Origin: Coleophoma eucalyptorum
Taxonomy: Eukaryota; Ascomycota; Leotiomycetes; Helotiales; Dermateaceae
Assembly (NCBI GenBank): GCA_026120035.1
Contig: JALRME010000038.1
Location: 279,182 to 343,181 of the forward strand
Length of the DNA: 64,000 nt
Reading direction: 5' to 3'
In this document: positions 10,606 through 20,236 of the stretch, in pieces
Position numbering within the stretch: the stretch's first letter is position 1
How the letters are laid out: each line of letters opens with the position of its first letter
Notes under the pieces: model-generated
What the model was told of the DNA's origin: nothing
The model's input: only the letters and a program-made list of their open reading frames with translations
Databases searched by the model: none
Program-made: the position numbers and the translations under genes

Positions 10606-11579
10606 ATGAGGAGTATGGTGTTTCAGGATGTTCAAGACATGACTTTCCACTATGAACATCAATGGCTGGTGATATACCCTGGAGTTAAGGTTTCCATACT
10701 GCTTCTTTCATTGTTTTCTTAATGAGCAGACTTGTATCTGCTGCTATTATCTTCTTTGTCTCCTCTCTTTCGCGACACTACTTGCTAGGGTACTTACCAC
10801 TGGCTATGTAACAGGCGGGCGTCTACTCTGCAGTTATGGTTACGGTGGGGTTAGATTGACAAACATGAAGGAAGGAAAATAAGTGCCTACATGTTTTGAT
10901 GGTATCTCTGGGCACGACTAGAGGTCTAGACGTGGACATTGCAGGGGAAAAACTGGCAGAGTCCCCAGTTGCTACTCGAATGAACTTAATAATGAATAAA
11001 CTTAAAACGCCTTTGTATTTGAATCCGTGTCCTTGACATTTATACACGGTGAACAAAGCATTTTCAAGTTTCAATAAGTCTGAACAACATAGTATGAAGA
11101 CTATATATATATCACAAAATTTCTCACCCTTGAAATCTCTAATTAAGTTGACCCTCCTCGATAATTACAAACATTCCCGTGAACAAGAAAAGTATTAGCA
11201 CACGCCTATATTTGTTAAAATGTAATTTTATGTATATTACGAAGGAAAGTATTAGCCTCTAAAGTCATGTTTTGACAAAACCTAATGGTGTTTAGAACGG
11301 CGGGCTATTATGTTCGTTATCGAAGAAATCGCAAGTGATTAGTAATTACATAGTCTAAGGAAAGTATGTGCTAGTACGTATTTTCATGTTCGTAATCGAG
11401 GAAGGCACGGAAACCTCACATGATATCTTCGATCACTATCATGTCCTCGATATAGGATCTGGATACTAGTGACGGACATGATATTTCGCCATCTAGAAAA
11501 ACATCGAGGGTGAAATTGTGTCTTGAATCGAGAAGGTGACAGTTCTGTCAGTACATCCTTCAGCCAGCCAAAATCTCAA
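10606..11579. other. AT-rich spacer with degenerate short repeats
   Basis: This region is AT-rich and has no convincing gene. Between about 11140 and 11420 a phrase like GAAGGAAAGTATTAGC recurs in degraded form (near 11190, 11242, 11358), with related AATCGAAGAA phrases between. It may be the decayed edge of the tandem array that follows. Confidence 0.45.
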
Positions 11580-12560
11580 GAACGGGATTAAATTCCGTTC
11601 TCTACACCTCATCTTCAAGATTTCTACTAGCTAAATCTTACAAACGGTGATACTTTCCGTTCTCTGTGTCTCATCTTCAAGACTTCAACAGGCCAAATCT
11701 CAGGAACGAGGATATTTTCCGTTCTCTACAGCTCATCTTCAAGATATCTATAATGCACCTTCACTGCTAGACGTCATCACCTCTAATAAGCTATCAACAA
11801 TTTGTACACTACTCAAAGCTCTAGAGACGAAGATATTTTCCGTTCTCGACATCATCATCACCAGCTGCCACCACCTTCAATAAGTCAATAGTAATTTGTG
11901 CACTAGCCAAGATTTCAATAACGAAGCCATCTTCCGTTCTCGAAAGCCGTTTATTAGCAATCTGTGTAGTATCCAAAGTTTCAATGACGAAGATCTTTTC
12001 CGTTCTCTACAAACTCATCTTCAAGAAATCTATTGTGCACTGTCATCACCTTCAATAAGTCAACAGTAATCTGTATACTACCTAGGATTTCAATAACGAA
12101 GTTATCTTCCGTTCTCGAAAACCTCACTCTCAAAACATGTGCACTACACCAATTGTCGCCAATTATCACGATCGCTAATAAGTCAACAGTAATCTGTACA
12201 CCACCCAAGATTTCAATAACGAAGATATCTTCCGTTCTCGACAACCTCACCCTCAAAATATCTACACTACACTAATTTTCGCCAACTACCACGACCGCTA
12301 ATAAGTTAACAGTAATCTGTACACCACCCAAGATTTCAATAACGAAGACATCTTCCGTTCTCGACAACCTCACCCTCAAAACATCTACACTACACTACAC
12401 CAATTGTCACCAACTATCGCGACCTTCAATAAGTCAACGGTAATCTGTGTATTACCCAAGATTTCAACAACGAAGATATCTTCCGTTCTCGAAAACCTCA
12501 CCCTCAAACAATCTACACTACGCCAATTGTCACTAGCTATCACGACCTTCCAAACAAGTC
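11580..12560. repeat. ten-copy minisatellite with palindromic core
   Basis: A degenerate tandem array. The anchor TCCGTTCTC starts at 11594, 11656, 11718, 11839, 11933, 11999, 12108, 12231, 12353 and 12482, so spacing grows from 62 bp on the left to about 122 bp on the right. The right-hand units share nearly all of their 120-odd bases, including AGTCAACAGTAATCTGTA and CAACCTCACCCTCAA. Each unit carries an inverted repeat around the anchor: the left one reads GAACGG...CCGTTC, later ones AACGAAGATATCTTCCGTT, whose core GAAGATATCTTC is a perfect palindrome. The array ends about 70 bp before the start codon of the next gene. Confidence 0.92.
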
Positions 12561-12632
12561 ATCGGTGAGCCCCAAACCCCACCGGCCATTTCCTTTCGCC
12601 ATTACTAATTCCGATATAAACAGACTGCTACA

Positions 12633-13460
12633 ATGATGCCCAATCAAGCTCAAGCACCAGATGAAGAGGAGTCCGTTGACTACTGGATGTCGGGATTGGC
12701 TGAAAAAATACAAGGTACTGCTATCACTCCCGTTCGGAACGGCATCCCTTTCAATGCATGCTCTCACATTCAGCCGAGCTACTTCTCCATTATGGAGGAG
12801 TATGTCAACCGCCGTGCTCAGGATGAAAGGACGCAGGACGAGACGAAGCTAGTGTCATTTCACAAGATGCAGACGCCCGACGAGACGGAGTCAATGCCAT
12901 CTCACAACCAAGAGACGCCGGACGAGACGGAGCTAGCGTCATCTCAGAAGATAGAGACGCCGGTCGAGACAGAGTTAGAGCTATCTCACAAGAAGACGCC
13001 GGAGGAGATGGAGCCCATGCTTTCTTCCAAGATTATAAAACTACGGGATTTATGTTTGAAGGGTCTAAAACCAGTAAACGAGGATGTCGAAATGATCAGA
13101 TATGACATTGACAGACCCGTACGAGATACTGGATACATCATCAGCCGCGCTGGACAAACACCAGCTATTATCTCTTCATCATCCGCTGCTCCCAACTCTA
13201 TTGTACCGGCTGTTGTGACTCATCGATCGGTTGAATTCAAATACACCAGCTTCGTCACACCTCAAGAGTCTCACAGGTCTGCTTCATCTGTCCTGTATCA
13301 TTCTTGGAAAATGGAAGAACGTTCAGGGCCAAGCGGTTTGCGGTTTATGGAGGTGTATAATGGAAATGAGGATAGTGAGAATACGGCAGGAGCTGAGGAG
13401 AGACATGGAAGTCACGGAGGAGAGAATCCTAAGAAGAGAAAGCGGGTTGAGATGAATTGA
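12633..13460 (+). CDS. lineage-specific protein with internal 14-residue repeats
   Basis: A single open frame of 275 residues with no family that I recognise. The middle contains five tandem units of about 14 residues built on TPDETE followed by a SSQKIE-like phrase; the units start at 12831, 12873, 12915, 12957 and 12996 in the DNA. The C-terminus is basic (KKRKRVEMN), a plausible nuclear localisation signal. No signal peptide or membrane segment is seen. The ATG at 12633 is followed directly by a second in-frame ATG. The gene begins directly after the palindromic minisatellite. Codon use is ordinary, which argues for a real gene, but its rapid evolution and isolation fit an orphan. Function unknown. 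Confidence 0.6.
   Translation: MMPNQAQAPDEEESVDYWMSGLAEKIQGTAITPVRNGIPFNACSHIQPSYFSIMEEYVNRRAQDERTQDETKLVSFHKMQTPDETESMPSHNQETPDETELASSQKIETPVETELELSHKKTPEEMEPMLSSKIIKLRDLCLKGLKPVNEDVEMIRYDIDRPVRDTGYIISRAGQTPAIISSSSAAPNSIVPAVVTHRSVEFKYTSFVTPQESHRSASSVLYHSWKMEERSGPSGLRFMEVYNGNEDSENTAGAEERHGSHGGENPKKRKRVEMN
12831..13036 (+). repeat. intragenic 42-nt tandem repeat
   Basis: Five units, spaced 42, 42, 42 and 39 nt, all multiples of three so the frame is kept. Each encodes a TPDETE-like acidic phrase followed by a Ser/Gln/Lys phrase. Confidence 0.9.
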
Positions 13461-15000
13461 GTTTTCTCCTCTTTGATGATACCACGGAAACTCTGAGGGC
13501 TTTCGTTACTGTGAAGCATAGAGTGGGGAACGGAGTTCAAGTGGTTTTCTTCACAAGTTAGATGAACACAAAGAATATCATGATATTCGTTCGGTAGTAA
13601 ACTTACGATGTTTGCCATAGATCCAATACATACATTGAAAATCTGTCCAAACTCTATACCTGCCACAAAAGTACAAAGTTTGCTTCGGCAAACACCTTTC
13701 GATTTGTGTAGGTAATTGACAGATGGGTTCATTATACTGTCGCGTATTAAGTGACATTGCAATTCCAATATAAGATGCACACTTCTTAATAACACAAGAA
13801 AACGACAGGTCAAAGACGGTTTGCTAGATGCCAAACAGTCACTTAGTCGCAGGTACATCATGTAGTTTCATGGCTCGGCTCGCTTAATTTATCCTCATAA
13901 ATGCTTCTACGTTCCAAGACTCCAGATTGCAACAGGTGCAAGACAGCTGGGAGCACTCTAGTCAGGGATTCTGTGAGACCACATATATATTATCCAGAGA
14001 AATTACATCTACAATCCTATAAACGGCTACTGGCATCAATCTTGATGAAACCCGAAGGCTCTACCGCTATCACTCAATTATCATATCACGTGACACGTGT
14101 CACAAATTCTTTGCTTCTTGCTTTTTATACACTTAAATCTTCTTGGGATGGCCTAACTGTTTCTTTATTTGCTTTAATTTCAGATTTCTTTTATTAAAAA
14201 AAATAGATTACCGGCATTGCTTGTTGTGGGGCCGCATATATATCGATGGTATTAGTTCCAGTAGGCAATGACTACTCATTGTGAAAGGATATAACTGTGC
14301 TGGGATCAAGCCGAATGGAAATGGTGGTTTGTAGGGCAGTTTAGCTCAAATATCTTTGATGCATGTACAGTGATTGAGACAAAGATGCTCTCAAAACTGC
14401 TCGAGCCTAACTTTGGTACTCTGAAGAAACCATCTATTTCAGAAGTCTGGGGAAACGGGACGAGATCTTGCGAGAAATTGACTTACGATCTCGCAAGCTG
14501 TGCTTGCTTCACTAAATTTGGGAGCCGCCAATGGAAAGGCAAAGTAATTATTCGTAAGGTGAAGGAATGCATTTCTAAAAGATGCAGCAAACTAATAACA
14601 CGACGCCGATTTAGAGGGGGCGAGCAGCTAGTAGTTCTATCATGAGGAGGATGAAAGGATGAAAGCCCATCAAATCACCTCTTTTACGTTCAAATCCCTG
14701 AATCGAAGATATTCTAATGACTTGAGAAGAGTTTCAATGTGAGAAACCCTCTACAAACAAAAGTTTCTAAGATAGATTTGGGGATATTGTCGAAGGAGGG
14801 AAAATTTTGGCCCGGAAAGAGAGTGCAAATTCTATCCGAAACAGTAAATAGGAAGAATATAAAATTGTTTGGAGGGATATTGAGGGTGCAGATATTATGT
14901 CGGGTTCGTTGTCTTGCCATCAAGATCTGATTTAATAACCCAAGAGATATTATCAGGTCTGGGTGTTTACAAGAGTAGGAGTAGAGTTATCGCCAGCGAT
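13461..15000. other. AT-rich region without a supported gene
   Basis: About 1.5 kb of AT-rich sequence. Short open frames occur on both strands but none has a recognisable domain or coherent splice structure. No transposon terminal repeat or RNA gene was recognised. Confidence 0.45.
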
Positions 15001-16360
15001 TTGACCAGCCTTACCTTATCTAAAGTTTGGTGCACACCCACCTAAGTCTTCTGAAACGGCAATACTGACCATACTAGTTTGTATAAATATAAAAGGAAGG
15101 AGGTGTATTTGACCCGCAAAGTACTGGGCTGAACGAGGATTTATGAACGCAATCAAAAGGTGAACCTTAGAAGTCATCAAATCAATACCTGGTCGAAGCT
15201 GTTGCAAAGGTGAAAGAGCCTGAGCCAGAGAGGCTGGGCTCAGAAACGGGTATCATGCACATCTCCCTTGCAAGGGAGGCCAAAGTAGACACTCCTTGGT
15301 GGATAGTATGGAAGCTACCTGCAAGGGGCATGTTCTGACCCTTTCCCCTCCCAGTATTGAAAGCTGTGAGCATGTCCTGGTATATCTTTTCCTTCAGCAA
15401 AGTACAGACCACAGTAGCTCTGACCTAGGCAGAGAGAAAGTGGTTTTCAAGTAGCATCATGACTTCGAACCTACCCTCTTCTGATGCAGGTTGTAATTCT
15501 CGTCCCCATCAACATTTACTCTTGTGTCCAAATTCCTAAACGGAATTTAGTGGTGTACAATTTGTGAGATACCGGTGATGCAATCGAGTTCCCTTGGTGT
15601 GCAGCCGCTCAAAATTTCGACGTCATATGCTTGACTTCAACCTTTGCTAGCTCCAGAAAGACTTTCTCGGTACTGGCGAGTGAGTGCATACGAAGAAGTG
15701 CAGATTGCGTGCGGTAAAGTCGCTGAGTCTCAGTATTCCATCCCTGACTGTTTCTTCAGTGACGAACCCGCCATAGTGTCAAGCCAAGGTCATCCCAAGT
15801 CTGTTCATAAAGCTTATATCTTCGATGCGAACCTTCATGAATTTATCGGCAGTGTCTGAACGCAGATGCAACTCTATCTTGAATGCCATGTCCCAGTCTA
15901 CGTTGTAAAGTTAGAACAGTATCGAGATCAATCGCTCCTACGTTGTGCCAACAAGTCCAATCTTCTGAAATGCTTCTGCTAGGTCGATGGTCGAATCAGG
16001 GCGTTTGGGAACAATGAGAGTCAGACCGTATGTAGCGCTGCTTTCTCCATCCCACCAGTTCGAAAGCTTGACCCAGCTGCTCAGGCAAGTCTGTCCTGGA
16101 ACTGTATTGGCCTAGAGTCAGCGTAGTTCGATGCATTAACGGCGAATTATTTACAGCAAAAGTTGACTTCAGAGCAGCTTATCGAGGGAGCGAATTTGAT
16201 AGGTCGGATAAATATGAAACAGTCTGACTAAGTGGTCGTATTAGAGATACGAGGAGAATTGCGGTATGTGGTAAAGCACACTCTACCGATCATGTATTTG
16301 ATCTTGAGAGTCGTGCTCTGATGATTCCTTATTAGCATATTTTGATGTATACAAATTAGT
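15000..16360 (-). pseudogene. fragments of an unrecognised protein gene, probably broken
   Basis: On the minus strand several protein-like stretches follow each other but cannot be joined into one clean model. One runs from about 16110 to 15880 (phrases CLSSWVKLSNWWDGESS and GLTLIVPKRPDSTIDL), entered by a CTCTAG acceptor and left near GTAGGAGC. The next, from about 15840 to 15607, contains WDMAFKIELHLRSDT and, after one TGA at 15720-15722, HYGGFVTEETVRDGILRL. The junction between them needs a phase that the visible donor does not give. Further fragments lie near 15500 (VDGDENYNLHQKR, before a GTAGGT donor), 15430-15300 (LLKEKIYQDMLTAF) and 15200-15020. I cannot name the family. Either it is a decayed gene or a multi-exon orphan whose introns I cannot resolve. 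Confidence 0.35.
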
Positions 16361-16854
16361 GGTACCAAAATGAAGAATTATCACCAAAGCAGCATTGAGC
16401 CCTCGAAACAGTTATGTGGATGATATGATTGATTTGATCGCAAGGCCCTTGTCTTCCATAATAACAAACGCAGCGCGAGCATCGAAAAAACCAAAGGCAA
16501 TCAAGAGATGAAAAGATGAAACCGGGCAGCAACAGCAGCAGGCACAGGAAAAAGAGAAGAAATATCCGAATCCGACCCCAATATCAACCTTCACACGCCA
16601 ATAGTTCAACATCCATCAAAGTCTCCATCTCGGTCAACCACCAATCCATTACGAGTTTATCTAAACCACCCCACTCATAACTTGCCCAACGTGCAGATGG
16701 TGTTGCAGATGGTGCAAGTGGCCTATGTAGCGGGAATGCAGAGGAGGCTGATCCAAGTGACAGTCGTTCTAATGCAAGCGCAGGAGGAAAGGAAATGCCA
16801 TCTGCTTGAAAGAACTTCACTCGTGGCATAGGAAACAGAATCCCGAAATATCAT

Positions 16855-17859
16855 CTAACAGCAGCCACCAGCGGACCCTGATTGCACACCCTGTCCTGGT
16901 CCGACTTGTACTGTAGGCTTGTTGTTTGTGGTTGTGGTACCCATTCTCTCCTTGATCTGGCGGGCCATGGTCAAGAAAGCTTGCTCAACGTTGCTGGCGT
17001 TCTTGGCGGATGTCTCGAGGAATGGAATACCAAGGCTGTCGGCGAATTCCTAGCGAAATTGTCAGATTTCTGCCTAAAAGTGGTGGGCTTGGGCAGAACC
17101 ATCAGATGATTCTGCGATTCTGCCATGTGGTCCTTTGCATACCTTTGCAACTGTGTACTCAACAACCTTCTTGTCTGACATATCGCTCTTGTTGCCTACA
17201 AGCAGCTTGTTGACACCTTCTGTGGCGTATCTGTCAATCTCTTGCAACCATTGCTTGACGTTGTTGAAGGAGTCCATATCGGTAACATCGTAGACAACGC
17301 AGATGCCGTGGGCACCTCTGTAGTAGGAGGAAGTAATGGTTCGGAAACGTTCTTGTCCAGCGGTATCCCACTACAAATCCACATCAGTATTCGTCGTATC
17401 ATAGGTCCCATGCTTATCCCCTTACAATCTGCAACTTCACGGTCTTGCCATCTAGCTCAATCGTTCGGATTTTCTGCAAGGCATCAGTAGCTATTCTGGA
17501 CGATCGTAGCCTAGACATCGACATACAAAGTCAACACCGATAGTTGAGATGTAGCTCTCCGTGTAAGTGTCATCTGCAAATCGCAACAACAAACAAGACT
17601 TTCCTACACCGGAGTCTCCGATAAGCAGGAGCTTGAAGAGGTAATCGTATCTGAGTGGCTGTTAGCTATTGAGCCAAGCCTTTTCGAAAAGCGCAAAAGC
17701 TGATCGTGCCGAAGTGTATGCTACAGGGAAGGAAGGAAGGTCGGAAACTCTGCGGAGAAGCGTGGTCAGTCTATATCCTCATCATGGTCTTTGGCAATCT
17801 GGGGATTGCTGGTAGCTCCGCCGCTTGTTGCTTCAGGGGACATACTACTCTGGATTCAT
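16855..17859 (-). CDS. ypt1: Rab-family GTPase Ypt1 (Rab1)
   Basis: Five exons (17859-17849, 17650-17527, 17473-17426, 17370-17143, 17049-16855) encode 201 residues, the usual length for fungal Ypt1. The first exon is only 11 nt (MNP plus two bases of a Glu codon). All GTPase motifs are present: P-loop GDSGVGKS, effector switch I around [12 protein letters not shown], switch [16 protein letters not shown] and TSAKNA. The protein ends in GGCC, the double-Cys geranylgeranylation site. The effector region matches Rab1/Ypt1 rather than Sec4. Ypt1 directs ER-to-Golgi traffic and autophagy from membranes of the early secretory pathway. The intron phases all agree with the conserved protein, so the model is firm. 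Intron 1 is 198 bp, longer than most here, and separates the tiny first exon, a common arrangement for regulated fungal housekeeping genes. Confidence 0.97.
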
Positions 17860-18409
17860 AGTGGCGGGTGCTGTTGCTAATGTGGCGGTTCTATGTGCGA
17901 GCTGTCACAGGTAACAGATCGTTGATGTGATGTGATGGGATGGTGGTTCAGAGGTAGGAGAAGGGAGCAGGTTGACGATTGCAGTGTTCAACGACCACAG
18001 GTCGTCGCAAGTCAGGCTAGCCTGCAATCTGGGGCGGAGTCTAAGCGAGTACAGTACATTAGCTACATCACGTGGATCCATTTTGTCTCCAAAACTTCGG
18101 GTCGAAGAAGTGATGACCTCGGAAGCCTGGTTTGGTCTTGTCTTTCTTACTCATATATTTATATTCGCGACACGAAGGACACGTTCAGGTGATACCAGTG
18201 TGTACCACGGATTCTTGTGATATACGGTTTTGATCAAATTGCTGTCAAATAATGTTTTGTGTCTCCCTCATGGTAACTGTACATCTACCTACATACCTAC
18301 GTAGTAGTGTTTAGGAGGACTCCCGATTAGATAAAGCTTGCCCGCCAGAACTTTAGATTTGGAGCCTCATACCATACCTCCAACATCCTTTGGTAGCAAC
18401 CTTCCTCTG

Positions 18410-18440
<31 letters not shown>

Positions 18441-18485
18441 ATAATATCCTTAATGTCTTAACAGGCGCATGATCCTGCTGTGCTG
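17860..18485. other. divergent intergenic region with CT microsatellite
   Basis: Spacer between ypt1 (-) and the following gene (+). A (CT)n tract occupies 18411-18439, about 50 bp before the downstream start codon, as often seen in fungal promoters. Nothing else is supported. Confidence 0.6.
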
Positions 18486-19443
18486 ATGTCGGTACATTTC
18501 TGTTTCTTGCGTGCGCCCCGAAATGTCTTGATTCTCGGTCATCGGGCTTGTCGCAAGCGTTGTAGCATTGCCACTCAGCTTGCGACGTCTTCACGGCCTC
18601 TGGCGACAGTACATGCAGGCCCCAGAGAGCTATCAGATGTCTGGTTTACGGCCTCAAATCAGCCTCGATCGCAAGCACCTCCCAAGCCCAACAACCCGAA
18701 TAAGCCGCCAAATGAACGAACTGTAAAGCTCGGGAAAAGTATGTTTACTCGCGCACACATCCATACCAGCAGCCCATCTGCTAACAGCTCCTCTAGCACT
18801 GCGTATTCTACAAGAACGTCTCCCAACACTCCTTCAATCACCGTTGCCGCAAGAGATCTTGTCTCCACAGATTAAGCTTCATCTCTTCCCATCAACACAC
18901 CCTCATCTTCCCGCCGTCTCAGGACGTGTGGCCTACAATGCAGCTTTATGGACCTCTCCAATAGCATGGGGACGAGTTCCTCTTGTCGGCAATGTCAAGC
19001 TTGAGATCCTCTCCGAACGAATGATCAAGTCCAAGGGTCGGTCTACGTCATCCTTTGACAATCGCCCAGAACAACTACTTGTACGATGGCGCACAGTTGG
19101 AAAAACACAAGGGAAAGGCACCGGGGCCTTCTACAAAGGAATTGGAAGCCATGACCAAGTGGACAAAATCACAGAGTGGCTAGGCGGTGGCAAAGGCGAG
19201 GATGATAGTAAGGAGTTCACAGGACTATTCATCTTCGAGTTTGATGGCGAGGGCCGGATAGTCAGCCACACCATCGAGCATGTACAAGAAGGAGGAGACT
19301 GGGAGAAGGGAGTGGGAGCGCGGGTAGTTGGTCTAACAGACTGGCTTCTCGGTGGCATGAAAGGAAATGGTGAACATGGCACTCCGTGTCCAGCTTTCGC
19401 TGGGAGAGATTGTGCGAGGCGCCTGGGTAGAGACAGGTCATGA
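18486..19443 (+). CDS. conserved fungal protein with mitochondrial-type presequence
   Basis: Exons 18486-18738 and 18797-19443 with a 58-bp intron (GTATGT, branch GCTAAC, acceptor CTCTAG) give 299 residues. An alternative AG 9 bp upstream would add three residues in frame, but it lies too close to the branch site. The first 45 residues are rich in Arg/Ser/Leu and free of acidic residues, the pattern of a mitochondrial targeting peptide. A Pro/Asn-rich stretch follows, then a conserved globular part with phrases such as ILSPQIKLHLFPSTHPHLP, GRVAYNAALWTSP and FIFEFDGEGRIVSHTIEHVQ. The last part recalls an NTF2-like fold. I recognise the sequence style from conserved fungal mitochondrial proteins of unknown role but assign no function. 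The GTG/CTG codons before ATG 18486 are not used. Confidence 0.8.
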
Positions 19444-20236
19444 GAAAGCAATTTGATATTTGGCGAGGCGTCAAGGATGGGAACCATACAGCGTTTATAA
19501 AGACTGTACATATGTGGCATTGGCCAAGAAGCTCGCCGCTCTACCAAAGCAACCGCTGGGATTTCGTATGAAATCTTTAATAAGAGTTGTACAAAACCCC
19601 TACTCCCGCTTTCTACTTGAGGCACTATGAAACTGTCAGCTTCGTTGCTGAATCAGCAGATACCAAAAAGTACCTTAGATTTTGCTTTTCCTTTGGCAGT
19701 TTCTTGAATCCCCCCAAAAAATATTGCATCTCATTTAAACAGCACTTCTAGAGATTAAACCATCTATTTACGGAAAGGATCACGACACTACCGATGCGAA
19801 ACGACCTGGAGGACCTTGTGACGTTCGCACGGAGATTTACCTCTGTCAATTCTGATGCCGTTGCGAGGAAAACGCGCAGCAAAAAGGCGAGTCATGAAGA
19901 TACTAATACAGAGCATGTCGCCTAGGCCGAGCTGTCGAGGAAATATGCCTGCATGGCTTGACTACATCTGGCTCTCGTGAAGGGGCCCTGCCACGCGAAT
20001 AGAAGAGATGGCATTCTGACTCAAAAGAGTTGCATGTAATAACGACCAATGGCAACGGGACAACACGAAACCGAATTGTCCGAGTCATCTCACGAGCTTG
20101 TCAGATCTTGACTCTGAGAGAAATAGGAGCAGTCACAGAGTGCGATTTTGTAAGGCTAAGGAATGTGTTTCGTTATATACGCTCATGCTCCCCTAACGCC
20201 TATGTGGATTGCACGAAAATGAACAGCTATGCTACG
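19444..20236. other. convergent intergenic region
   Basis: Contains the 3' flanks of the mitochondrial-type protein gene and the GMC oxidoreductase gene. No further gene, RNA or repeat is evident. Confidence 0.6.

Noticed and set aside
12715..12773. Possible intron at the 5' end of the orphan gene (GTACTG...CAG)
   Set aside because: Its 59-bp length would break the frame that is otherwise open and carries in-phase repeats.
16412..16829. Two overlapping minus-strand frames (81 and 66 residues) downstream of ypt1
   Set aside because: Cys-rich and Ser/Pro-rich low-complexity sequence; they probably represent ypt1 3' UTR and spacer.
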